Assembly: GCA_004194705.1 (NCBI GenBank)
Contig: SADC01001293.1
Location: 62,001 to 126,000, forward strand
Reading direction: 5' to 3'
DNA: 64,000 nt
Origin: Ditylenchus dipsaci
Lineage: Eukaryota; Nematoda; Chromadorea; Rhabditida; Anguinidae
In this document: piece after piece, positions 44,757 through 55,640 of the stretch
Layout of the letters: each line of letters starts with the position of its first letter
Position numbering within the stretch: the first letter of the stretch is position 1
Notes under the pieces: model-generated
The model's input: only the letters and a program-made list of their open reading frames with translations
What the model was told of the DNA's origin: nothing
The model's database searches: none
Position numbers and translations under genes: made by a program

Positions 44757-47094
44757 CAGGGATGAGAATTTCGGTCTAACTAGGCCTTTTTCCTTAATAG
44801 CTGGGATTCCCAAAATAGGCCTGCAAAATTTGAGTTAGGCCTATCCCTAACTAGGCCTTTTTTAGGCCTAGGCCTTTTCGGTCTAACTAGGCCTATTTTA
44901 GGCCTTTTTTAGGCCTATTTTTTGGCGGGAATTTGAAATAATTTTATTTTTCAAAGAATTTTTTTGTGCTTTGTGATAAGGATAATACTTTTTTCCGGCC
45001 CAAATCCACGCTTTTTCAAATTGTTCGTTGCTCAAGGCTAGGTTATTACGATTGGCGTGATTATTTGGACTAATTTCCGTAGTTCCTCTACTAATTCAAC
45101 CTGTTTTCTTTTTTACAGTCAATATGTCTATATAGTATTTGGACTATGTCCGTCAGGTTTTTGACTACAAAGTTTGTTCGCAGCATAAGTGGCCTTAGAG
45201 CTAATTTTTTTAGCTAATGTTTGACGCACAATTGTCTGGAGATGTGCCCTTCTCGAAAGTGCGAAACCATACTCCCACACCCAGCGAGCTATGTGCCTTG
45301 GAAGTAAATAATAATTTTTGCTAGACAGAAAAATTAAAAAATTAAATTTTGAATTAGCACCTTTAGTTTTTGGTACCAAGATGTGCTCTATCCACCTGAA
45401 GGATACACCAACCGCTTGAAGGTTTATAACTGCCTACAATATAACTTAACTTCTTTGGGGTGACCTATCTATACAGAGGGTACACCAATCATCTGTAGAG
45501 TACCTAAACTGCCTAGAAGCATCGTAAACTGATCAGCGCTACTTCATTCACCTGGAGAATACCCAAGTGGTAAAACATACTCTAACGGCCTGGAAAGTTT
45601 TCTAACCGCCTGGAGGGTACCTGTCCTGCCTGGAGAGGCAAAAATTTCAAATCTCGGACGGGACGGCGGACGGCCGGCCAAAAATTTGGAGACGGCGGAC
45701 GAGACGCCGTCCAAATTAAAAAAAATGGACCACTATGGCTATGTGCCGTAATTACGTAAAGGCTAAGCTTGCCGGCTCGATCAGGGCCTCTACCGGGAGG
45801 TATAATGGACCTGGATATTGTGTCAGACAGTAAGGCACCAACCATATACAAAAACGGCTCTGGATACCGGCACTGGAAAATTGTCAAATTTTGCCTGGCA
45901 ACCGATCAACTATTGGCTGTGATGATTTAAAAAGAGTATTCTCTCCCTATAATTACACGCTACATAATGTACTCTTCAGTCACGACCCCTGCACGAGTTC
46001 GTCTTTATTGCTTTTCTAACAAGGCGATGCCATGCCCCTTTCAGGTCTCTTAGTCAGGTAAATGTCTCGTTCAAATACACTTTTGCTTTATACAGCTTTC
46101 AAGCAAGCTGATTATGTGTATATGGTCATGTGAACTAAAGTATTTAACTGCAGTGAAAACTTCAAATTATCTCTAATGGAATTGACTATAAACCACGCAT
46201 TTAATTAAACACCCTCTTATTCAAGGTACTAGAAAACAAGAACAAAATGAGCAAGAGAATATCCCACAAATCGCGCTTGATGATCAATGGGTGAGAAAAT
46301 CTAGCCAGTGGTTCGAAAATTCCAAAATCTCATTATTTGCATATGCTGTGTTCAGTGTGGTAAATCCACGGTGGATCCACCCATGGACGTAGCCAGGGAG
46401 GGGGGTGGGCTGAGGGGGCTATAGCCACCCCCCGTCAGGTTTTTCGAAAAAAATTGTTAATTAAAAACACTATAAAACTCGAAAACGGTGTAGGGAAAAT
46501 GACCTCTCGGGTGCTTTAGCAGCCCTCCCCCGTCAGATTTTCTGGCTACGCCTCTGGATCCACCGGTGGTGGTGGGAAATTTTGGGTAGCCACCGGTGGC
46601 GGTGGCGGTGGGTGGCTGCCAACAAATTACAACGCTAGAGTGAAGAAAAGAAATAAATAGGAAACCCGTGAATCTGACAGTGACAAAATCATTGATTGGT
46701 TTTGGTTTGCTTTAATACCTGAATTAGCAAAATTACAGATGAATATTAACTGAAAAAGAAAACAGGTTGAATCAGTAGAGGAACTACGGAAACTAGTCCA
46801 AACAATCATGATAATCGTAGTTACCTAGCCTTGAGCAACAACAATTTGAAAAAGCGTGGATTTGAGCCGGAAAAAAGTATTATCCTTATCACAAAACAAA
46901 ATTTTTTTTTGAAAAATAAAATTTTTTCAAATTCCCGCCAAAAAATAGGCCTAAAAAAGGCCTAGTTAGACCGAAAAGGCCTAGGCCTGAAAACGGCCTA
47001 GTTAGGACTAGGCCTAACTCAAATTTTCGCAGGCCTATTTTAGGCCTCAAATAGGCCTAAAATAGGCCTAGTTAGACCGAAATTCTCATCCCTG
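44757..47094. mobile_element. Non-autonomous hAT element with 8-bp duplication
   Basis: Ends CAGGGATGAGAATTTCGGTC and its complement, with an exact 8-bp duplication GTCTCGAT (44749-44756 and 47095-47102), as made by hAT transposases. Subterminal TAGGCCT repeats and long, imperfect TIRs (about 350 bp, to 45116 and from 46737) are present. The interior contains no recognisable transposase. It sits 7 bp inside the left end of the TA-duplicating foldback. Confidence 0.9.
46382..46555. mobile_element. 174-bp MITE (GGACGTAGCCAGGG end) inside the hAT
   Basis: GACGTAGCCAG at the left and CTGGCTACG at the right, flanked by GGATCCACC (46373-46381 and 46556-46564). It was inserted into a (GGTGGATCC)-like repeat, so the duplication is slightly uncertain. 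The GGGGGGC/GCCCCCC segments are subterminal. Confidence 0.65.
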
Positions 47095-47871
47095 GTCTCG
47101 ATATAGTGGCACCCCAAAAGTTCGTTCCCGCCTTGGATCCGACATTTTTTACCTCGATTTTTGAAATATTTTGCTAAATCTGATCCGTCAGTCTGAGCGC
47201 AAAAAATCGTACAGATTCTGATTTTACCGGTCGTTTTTTGTAATGGTAACACTTTTGCCGTTAAGACCCGCGGGTCTCGATATAGTGGCACGCCTTTTTC
47301 AAAAATGGAGTGCCACTATATCGAGACTCGCGGGTCTTTATGGCAAAAGTGTTATCATTCCGAAAAGCGACCGGTAAAATCAGAATCTGTACGATTTTCG
47401 CGATCAGACTGACGGATCAGGCTTGGCAAAATATTTCAAAAATCGACGTAAAAAAGTTACGGACCCAAGGCGGGAACGAACTTTTGGGGGTGCCACTATA
47501 TCGAGACTCGACTGTATCAGAATAATTTAGACAACTATGAATCGTGGTTTGGATAGGGAGGAATGAATGAAGCACTGAGAACATAAAATAATGTTGAAAA
47601 TGCCGTGAAACCTCTACTAATAGTTCTGTGTCCATTATAAAATTTTACGAGACATTATAACGATCCAACAAGCAATCTTTTGTCGTAATTTACAATATTA
47701 TGAACGAATTCAAAAAATAAAATATTAAAATGATAAGTTAAATGCAAAATAGATAAATGTATTGTGAACACCTGAGAGTGGGAGTGAGAGTGCGAGTGAG
47801 AGTGAGAGTAAGGGGTGTTCACAATGACAACTTACTCTCACTCTGACTCTCAGTATGTGAACAGGCCATTA

Positions 47872-49411
47872 GAATTTCTGTTTCACAGTCAATCTTCGAT
47901 ATAACTTACACTCTATATAACGTATACTTTCAACCTGGCAGGTCAGACAGATTAGAATGAAGGCAACGTACACTCGATACAACGTACACTTAAGGGTTCC
48001 GAAATTTTCGTTTTCAGCTTGCACAAAACGCGCAATTTGGCACACTTAAGCTCTCTTAATGGGGTTCAAATCTTGAATCTTTCTATTTGTATTTCAGTTG
48101 CGAAACCTACCGGAGAATTATATTGTATTTTAACGGAGCTCATTACAGAGTTCAGCCGCAAAAAAATAAGAGTTCTTCGTTGGTACTTGGTAGCTTGGTA
48201 GAACGAACTTGGTAGATGTACGTCTGTTGTACGCTAAATTGGAAGTTGATTTTGCTGTTTAGCAAGAAAACAAATCAACAATTTGTATTTTTCGATTTTT
48301 TAAGTGAGGAAATTAGAATTTTACCAAAATAAAAAGAAAATTTCAATGAGAACATTTCATGTACAAAAGCTATTATGGAAAAGTAGCTATTTTTTAAACA
48401 GTAACAAAATTAAAGTTTTAGGTTTCATAAATGAATGCCTAGTGCTGCCCTAAAGACTCAAAACAAAATAAGCGCGTGTTTAAAAAAATATTCTTTTGGT
48501 TATAGACTGACTGAACAAGTAGAAAATGAATCGACCAACTTAACAAATTTCTGTTTTAAAAAAACAATCAACTTTCAATTACACACAAATTTTGAATGGT
48601 ACACAAATTAAAAAGGATTTTAGGGTAATATATAAAATCGCATGTATCAGTAGTCTCATAAATCCCTCATCTGCATACAACAACATTTTAATGGCTGGAA
48701 ATGAAAGGCAAGGTAAAAAAATCAGCAGACAATAATAACAAGTTGAGTCTAACCCAGTGCGCGATTCAAATTTCTCTTTATTTGTCTTTTTGGTTGTATA
48801 AAACAGAGATACGTGCGCAGACATTTTTACATAGGTAGCACACAAATTCAGCGAGTTCTGCTTGCTTACTTACTAACACAAAACTTCTACAGTTGAACAT
48901 AGACAACAGTTAACCACTAAATTTCGATTTGCTTGGATTATTTAGGATATAGCCTCTGCTAATTTTCATATTTCCTAGTTGATATAATATTTATAGATAA
49001 TGTTTGATATTAGATATTATGACGCTGCTGCCGTATACCTTACCCAAAAATACCTTCTGCTGTATACCCCACCCAATAATTTTAAACACAAATATAGCTA
49101 ATTTTATCGTAATTTTCGAAGTAAAGAAATATAAAAGAGCAATCTTCAAGGGATTATGGGCTGTATTGGGAGGGAAAGGGAATAATAAGGGGCCACTTTT
49201 TGGTCAAATTTTTTCGGACATTTTTTGACTGTTTTACCATGTTTTTCAACTCGGGCCGTGGCAAAAATAGACTCTTTATGCATTTTATGATTAATAGTAC
49301 TTCTCGGAATCATGTCTAAGGTAAGTGAGTGCGCGCATCTCTAACTCTCAAGCCCCTTGAATAACTTTTGCCTTGCGAGGAATTTGAAATTTTACTGTAA
49401 GAGTTTTTAAC
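47872..49411. other. Stretch without a gene
   Basis: Positions 47886-48000 are remnants of the CAGTC...CGATATAAC MITE family. Positions 49300-49345 are a partial copy of the TGTCTAAGGTAAGTGAGTGC repeat. Nothing else recognised. Confidence 0.4.
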
Positions 49412-49868
49412 ATGAGAGAGGCTGTGTGTACCAAACTCTGCGATTTGAGTAGAATTTCACGCTGAGCGCGATAGCTCGAATAAAAATCTCGGTAACAGAA
49501 GGAATCAAATGGGTAAAACATCAATTTCGCGATATAATATTCGCGATATGATTGAATGTTTGTTGTCTCGAGTAAAAGGACTTTCGAAAACTGGTGTAAA
49601 GAAGAGAAATTGAAGGTTTTTTTTGTGAATTATAATCGCTCTGCTACGAATTTATGCGCAATAGATATCTCTGATCACGCCCTGCATTTTGAGATATTAC
49701 ATGCCCAGCTGGTGCCTTTCCAGGTGATTAGGAACAGGCGAAAGTTACCTACTTTCGAATGCTGTTTAACCCGTTCGATTCCCTCCTCTTTTTAATTTTT
49801 TTTTCAGCCATCGTGTTCAGCGTCAAATTCTACACAAATCGCATAGTTTGACACACACAGCCTTTACC
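49412..49868. repeat. Foldback repeat, arms about 70-90 bp
   Basis: GCTGTGTGTACCAAACTCTG near 49421 and its rough complement (TTTGACACACACAGCC, near 49848). The arms continue through CGCGATTTGAGTAGAATTTC and AATTTCACGCTGA. Fragments of the same arm (GAATTTCACGCT) lie at 27735, 42350, 55415 and 59685, so the family is dispersed. Confidence 0.6.
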
Positions 49869-49939
49869 GTGTTAAGCTTCGAAGCGATTTTTAAGTAAAT
49901 CGATTATGCTGAACTCGAATCTGGTGCCAAAATGTTAAA

Positions 49940-50301
49940 ATGAGCAGTGAGCATTTGAAAGTATTCAGAGAGCTCCAGCAAAACTTTTTTCTCTAAAATA
50001 TTTCAAATAAAAAAACTATATTGTTCAGCAAAAATTCTATGTCCAACGAAGCAAAGTGGTCGCTCGATGCATTAAGTGTTAAAAAACAACATTGAGGTTG
50101 AATTTATAAAAAATGTCTTGACTCAATAGGGTGTCTAAAAAAGTACCGAGCAAAAAGAGAAAGAAGAAAGTCGTCCGTAAAGTCGAAGAAACCAATAACC
50201 TTCCGAAGAGAATCATGCAGGTTCAAAAGATAGTAGAACTAGCTATAATTCCTGCGAAGACTGTAGACTATAGAAACATCAAAAAGTTGGGAAAGCGATA
50301 A
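49940..50301 (+). CDS. Possible small basic protein gene, unrecognised
   Basis: The main frame 50122-50301 reads VSKKVPSKKRKKKVVRKVEE, TNNLPKRIMQVQKIVELAII, PAKTVDYRNIKKLGKR, TAA. Upstream, in other frames, are MSSEHLK (ATG 49940) before a GTATTC donor, and QKFYVQRSKVVARCIKC after a TTGTTCAG acceptor, then LKNNIEVEFIKNVLTQ. Joining them needs three added bases at A/T runs. Lysine-rich, nucleolar-like composition, but AT-rich DNA favours lysine by chance, so confidence is low. Confidence 0.25.
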
Positions 50302-51485
50302 ATGTGCACTCCGGCAAGTAATATCTAGCTGAAAGCAATTTTGCAAGGAAGTACTGCAGCAGCGCAGCGACAAATGAAATTAATGTAGACAGTAATAGTA
50401 TTTTGGATAAGCAGAAATAGAAACAAATAGCAAGAAATAAAAAAACAAGAATTTTTTTTCAAGTTCTTTTATATCTAGAAAAAGGAAGTATTAAAGAAAA
50501 TACAGTATATTTAGAAAGACTGTCTTTCTAAATTTACTTAAAATAGATAAGCAGATTTAAACAATTTATGAAAAGTTCAGCTTTGCACTCCCGCATAAAA
50601 GAATATTCCCAAATCCGCCATCGAAAACTAAAATATTCACAGGGCCAAACTAGCAAATATCGCAAAATCGCTGTTGTAGAAAATGCGGTGTGTTAACTTT
50701 TCCATTTTACGTAAGAAAAACACGGAAGGTCAATAATAAGCAGCATATGAAAACAACAGGGGACCAAGGCAATTTTAAAAATATCAATGTTTGCCTTTCT
50801 GGATCTTTTTATTTGAAAAAAAGGTGAAAACCCCTCTTTACCGATAAATTTATACTAATATTCACAATTAAAAAATATATCAAGCAATAAACATTACGAA
50901 AATTAGTATATCAGCCATTACATCAGCAACAACCTAAGTTATTATCTCACAGAGGCAAACAAAAAAAACATAATAAGATCAACAAAATTTTTGTAACAGA
51001 CTCGAAAAAATATGCAAGAGATCAGCTGGTGTGGGTGTGTGTGTCTTCCAGCCAAAAGTAATCACTTTCTCTGTGTCTATTCCCAATAGTTGCTTGGCAA
51101 TAACCGGCTCTCCTGCTCCACAACAACAAAAAACGAGGAGGAAAGAAACAAGAAGAAAATGCAAAAATCGAATAAGAAGGGGTGTGTGCATATATACATT
51201 CCATTCAATCGGCTGCTGCCAACCACTCGGTCACTAAAAGGCCCATTGATAGAGCTGGCTAGCCGGCCGGCTGTATATTATAGACTTTTGCGCCAGTGTT
51301 TCTCTCTTTTTGCATAAAATGAAATATTTTTGAGGCAGTCGGCCCCAATTTACATACTTCTTTTTTTTTTTCTTCTCCTTTTGTGTGTATCCTAAAAGGC
51401 TTTTATGGGTGGGTGGGTGCTGGTTAGCCCTATTTCTGGGCTGCCTGTGTTTTTTTCAATTGCTGCTTGAACATAATGAAGGCCG
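50302..51485. other. Stretch without a supported gene
   Basis: A short palindrome TTTAGAAAGAC-TGTCTTTCTAAA lies near 50509. Positions 50980-51310 are non-repetitive and open in several overlapping frames on both strands with no features to choose between them. Confidence 0.3.
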
Positions 51486-51650
51486 ACTAGCTCGACCACC
51501 CTTAAAGTGCTTTTTACATATTTTTTCAAATTACAAGCCCTTAAGCCCGAGATGATGTACTTGAGGGTTCTGCAGAGATATCCGACATTAGTTCGCAAAC
51601 AATGGCAGAAAATTAGACTTAAACAAAAAAGTGTGACGGGCGGACACCCC
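51486..51650. repeat. Single unit of the 184-bp tandem repeat family
   Basis: Shares CGAGATGATGTACTTGAGGG, a CCGACAT word and GTTCGCAAACAATGGCAGAA with the array at 34870-35430. Confidence 0.55.
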
Positions 51651-51663
51651 GAACCAAATACTA

Positions 51664-52374
51664 CAGGGTGGTCCAAATTTTTCCGACTATTTGTTTTGCT
51701 CATAACTTTCTGAATTTGCGCTATTTTGACCAGATCTTTTTTTATTAGAAAGAGAAGGCGATGAGAATTTGTTTCAAAATGTCTCTGTTTAATGAACACA
51801 TCATTTTTTACCGAACCGTTGAAGATTTGCATAATTTTCAAAAACATTTAACAACAAATCATTCGACATTTTCATACTCCTGCTCCACACTTCTGCCCTG
51901 ATCCTCTATGCATCTGCGGAGCCGGTTTTCGTACGAATTCATGGCACGATCAACCATTTCCCACGGCAGTTCAGTTCAAATAATTCAGCCTGCTTTCGAT
52001 GAACTGCCGTGGGAAAGGGCTGATCATGCCATGAATTCGTACGAAAACCGGCTCCGCAGATGCATAGAGGTTCAAGGCAGAAGTGTGGGGCAGGAGTATG
52101 AAATTGTCGAATAATTTGTTGTTAAATGTTTTTTGTCACTGTCGAACGATGTTCAAATGAATGTTAACTGAAAGGATCTCTCGACTTTTCTGCTGAAAAT
52201 TATGCAAATCTTCAACGGGTCGGTAAAAATGATGTGTTCATTATACAGAGACATGTTTAGTGTCAAACAAATTCTCATCACCTTCCTTTATAAAAAAAAG
52301 AGATCTGGTCAAAATAGCACAAATTCAGAAAGTTATGAGCAAAACAAATAGTCGGAAAAGTTTGGACCACCCTG
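51664..52374. mobile_element. Palindromic mariner derivative with two transposase tails
   Basis: Ends CAGGGTGGTCCAAATTTTTC and its near-complement, flanked by TA (51662-51663 and 52375-52376). The whole 711-bp element is an inverted duplication. The two arms meet at about 51970-52000 and each carries the same C-terminal transposase segment in opposite orientation. Confidence 0.8.
51956..52114 (+). pseudogene. Tc1/mariner transposase C-terminal fragment
   Basis: Reads FDELPWERADHAMNSYENRL, RRCIEVQGRSVGQEYEIVE to a stop at 52112. The end of Tc1/mariner transposases has this LP..W......Y..RL..CI...G shape. The same segment is present inverted in the left arm (about 51870-51975). No catalytic triad remains. 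Confidence 0.6.
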
Positions 52375-52376
52375 TA

Positions 52377-53399
52377 TATAGAGATACGGGTACCTAAAAT
52401 GCTTCAATTTAATTCTCTTTTAAATTCCACTGGTACCCTTATTGCAAAATATTTTTCACCGGTGACGGGTCCTAGTCTTTAAAAATAACTGAACGGCTTT
52501 TATTGACCATGAATTTCGTCATCCTGACGAGCGCATCTTCTCAACAATAGCGCAGAGAAGTAAGGTCGTCATATGAAGCTCCTGTATAGATGCTTTTTTT
52601 TCGCCGGATTTTGGTGAATCTAGACGAATTTACCAATAAACTTTATGAACTCATAATGGTGTCGAAAGAGAGACTCAAAATCTATGAGCAATATGTTGAT
52701 AATTGGAAAGTAAGGTCAGCAAAATAAGCAAAATCATTAGCAGAATGCAGCAAGTAATCAGAATTTAAGGTAAGAATAAAAAATTCCCGAATCAAAAACA
52801 AAAATGAAAGTGAGAATTTTTTAAAGTATCCTTTGATTTTACAGTAGACTTTCTAGAAACATCAACTCCTCAAGTAGTGTGCGCCCAAGATCTGACAATA
52901 TTTTGACCCTATATTTTAAAACCTTTTGCTAAATGTGATTTGTAGGTCTAGTTCAAAAATTGCATGGGTCAATTGTCATAATGTACCGGCTAAAAAGATA
53001 TGGTGCTGTAAATATATCTCTATTTAAAAAAATAGCTTTATTGCTCTTGACGTTGATTATGTCTTTTGGCGGCGAAAATTTAAATTGCATTAAAATTTCC
53101 ATTTTTCACTTTTTTATAGGTCAAGGTAAATCGTGGATACTTTTTTAAGATCATAATTTTTTTAGAGTAATGTGCTCCTCGGAAAGTGACAATAAAAGTA
53201 GGATAAAGAGTCTAAACAACAATGGACATGTTCAAACATTTAGGCATTCTTTTTACGCGGAAACAGGTAAATTGCTGGAAATAGCTGACCATTTTCGCAC
53301 ATAACTTTCTATTTTAAATTCCCCATTCCCGCCACCTTTTTCAAATAACAAAATAGAAAAAAATATTAAAGTTTGTTTTGAAATTAGTGCTGCAATTTG
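52377..53399. other. Stretch without a gene
   Basis: AT-rich, no repeat or coding frame recognised. Confidence 0.35.
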
Positions 53400-53720
53400 A
53401 GGTGAAAGTTTTTTGCGCTAGACAAACCCTAATTTCTGGCATTAGATTTGTATTTGGCATGAGCGATTTGCTTATGAATATGCTTTTTAACTTCAAAATT
53501 CACTGTCGAATTTCAAATTCCGCTCAAGACAACAAATATTCAAACACATAATTTTTCGAGCATTTAAATGTGGTTGTTTTGAGCGGAATTTTAAAATTGA
53601 CATTGAGTTTTGAAGTTAAAGAGCATCTTTATAAGCAAATCATCCATGCTGAACAAGAATTTGGTGTCAGAACTTATGGTTTGTCTAGCGCAAAAAAATT
53701 CACGCCAAATTGTATTCATA
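53400..53720. repeat. Imperfect palindrome of the GATTTGCTTAT family
   Basis: Left arm with GCGCTAGACAAACC and GAGCGATTTGCTTATGAATA, right arm with TATAAGCAAATCATCCATGC and GGTTTGTCTAGCGC. The centre is near 53550. Same core word as 28145-28825 and 54440-55640. Confidence 0.7.
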
Positions 53721-54244
53721 ATTTCCAAGTCAATTTTCTCATCCCTAAAACTGCTGTTTTTAGGCACGAATGTACTATTCTGCACCATTCAGAGTGTTTC
53801 ATCAAAATATGCAACAAGACAACGGTGAACTAGCTGCACAGAAAAAGTTATCACTTAAAAACTACCGAAAATCGACGTTTTCTAAAATTGTAAATTTACT
53901 AGTTTTGATTTTTAGTTATGAAAAAACTTTTCTTATTTTATTTGTTGTATAAAAGTAAAAAGCATAAGTTTTAACGTTATTTCAATATATAAAAACACTA
54001 AAAAGTTGTCAATTTTTTACGCATTAAAATTCACGCATAAAATTCCGAAATAAAGACGCCACTTTTTGACCCCGAAAATGACATTTTTTCATTATCTTTT
54101 TCGCTAATAATTTTTCTTAGTTTTTTTAAACTGCTAACACAATCTTGTTCACCGTAAAATATATTAAATATATATTAATGAACAAAAAAATTTTCACAAC
54201 ACAGTATTGGGTTTTATTGAGGTTTTTGACAAACACATTTGCAG

Positions 54245-54432
54245 ATATGTTTCGATCTTATCATGTTGTGAGTACTCTTAGCCATGCAGGTTACTCAGTA
54301 CAAGATGCAGAAGAAATTGTTGGCGCAATGCGCTTGCTTACAAAACATAAAATAGCTATTCCGACTACTAAAATAACAGGCAAACTACTTCCGAAAGCGG
54401 TGATAGATTGTCACGATCACATGAAAAAAGTG
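54245..54432 (+). CDS. Internal exon, CCDC90/MCUR1-like
   Basis: Acceptor CATTTGCAG and donor AAAGTG|GTAAGA enclose an open exon (phase 1 to 0) reading MFRSYHVVSTLSHAGYSVQD, AEEIVGAMRLLTKHKI. The pattern F..Y.VV..L..AGYS..DAE.IV.AM resembles the start of the CCDC90/MCUR1 family, whose members are mitochondrial inner-membrane proteins involved in calcium uniporter function. If the donor is ignored the frame runs on to 54519 with a hydrophobic tail (VIPLVILGCNIISCGFLFMK). No coiled-coil exon was found and a foldback starts just downstream, so it may be a captured or relic exon. The similarity is from memory. Confidence 0.35.
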
Positions 54433-54439
54433 GTAAGAA

Positions 54440-55640
54440 AAGTTATTCCACTTGTTATATTGGGTTGTAACATAATATCGTGCGGTTTTTTGTTCATGAA
54501 GATTTTGTTTCAATGTTAAATATTTCTAAAACCCACATATCATTTGGAAGAGAAATTTAAACTGCACCAAAAAATGCTTTGAAGTTAAACAAAATAAAGT
54601 CTTTAGAGTGTTATGCGACAGTTTAAAAAAACTAATAATTATTCAGAAACGTGAAACTTGTTCGTCACTAGACCAACCTGCAATTTGGACGCCGGATTCG
54701 TGTTCAGCATGGTCGATTTGCTTATAAAACTGCTCTTAAAATTTGAAATTCATCGTCAAAATTCAAATTCCTCTCAAGACAATAATTATTCAAATATTTA
54801 ATTCCTCGCACGTTTGAATAATTATTGTCTTGAGAGGAATTTGAATTTTGACGATGAATTTCAAATTTTAAGAGCAGTTTTATAAGCAAATCGACCATGC
54901 TGAACACGAATCCGGCGTCCAAATTGCGAGTTGGTCTAGTGACGAACAAGTTTCACGTTTCTGAATAATTATTAGTTTTTTTAAACTGTCGCATAACACT
55001 CTAAAGACTTTATTTTGTTTAACTTCAAAGCATTTTTTGGTGCAGTTTAAATTCTCTTCAAATGATATGTGGGTTTTGCTGAACAAACGGCTCTATCACA
55101 TCTAATTTTGCACATTTAAATAAAAAAAACTTTTTGAAAAAATAACACAATTTTTTCTTTAGGCAAAAATTCCACCTTTAGTTATCATAAACAACCGAAC
55201 AATATGTCATTGGAAAGCTTGTTCTCTGCCCTTTCTAACGAGCCATGAAAGTTCTGCATGTGTATATGAAATGTTTGAGTAGTTCCTGATTTTCTGAACA
55301 TACCCAAGTCACATTTGACACCATTCAGAAATTGGTTTAAATCTTGTGCCAAGCCGGCTTTTTTGAAAAATGGTTTGCAGATTCGGATTCCTCATGAAAT
55401 TCTGCGCCAGAAGATGCTGGTCTCACCGGCAGGACTTCCCGTGTTAACTTAAAGCTCATTTCTTGAAGGCTAAAAATCAACATTTTGTTGTGAAATTGTG
55501 AAATCTGAAATAGAGCGATGAAATAGGAGATTCTTCTCTAAAAAATGACATATAATAGTATGGTAGAAATATTTAACATTGAAACAAAATCTTCATGAAC
55601 AAAAACCGCACGATATTATGTTACAACCCAATAATAACAA
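54440..55640. mobile_element. Large near-perfect palindrome with an asymmetric insert
   Basis: Positions 54528-54800 and 54806-55077 are almost exact inverted copies (about 270-bp arms; words include AAAACCCACATATCATTTG and CTCAAGACAATAATTATTCA). Further out, 54440-54527 pairs with 55560-55640 (GTTGTAACATAATATCGTGC). The 480 bp at 55078-55560 is present only on the right side, so the palindrome was either broken by an insertion there or lost DNA on the left. Confidence 0.8.

Larger units (their letters stand above)
44742..47514. mobile_element. TA-duplicating foldback (CAGTCGAGTCTCGATATAGT ends)
   Basis: Ends CAGTCGAGTCTCGAT and its complement ATCGAGACTCGACTG, with TA on both sides (44740-44741 and 47515-47516). 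Without the hAT inserted at its left end it is about 430 bp and nearly all palindrome, with a second copy of the terminal word in its centre (GTCTCGATATAGTGGCAC near 47274). Tc1/mariner-pogo-like MITE. Confidence 0.8.
41455..47868. mobile_element. Outer PIF/Harbinger-like element hosting the nest
   Basis: Ends TGGCCTGTTCACATACTGAG and its complement, flanked by TTA (41452-41454 and 47869-47871). A 3-bp TTA duplication and GGCCTGTT-type ends are typical of PIF/Harbinger. The TIRs are about 100 bp and largely made of GAGAGT/ACTCTC repeats. The central GGGGTGTTCACAATG segment is inverted between the two ends. No Harbinger transposase is recognisable; the interior is mostly later insertions. Confidence 0.75.

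Noticed and set aside
51392..51847. Minus-strand ORF of 151 codons
   Set aside because: It crosses the boundary between the 184-bp repeat unit and the mariner left arm and lies antisense to both, so it is a chance frame.
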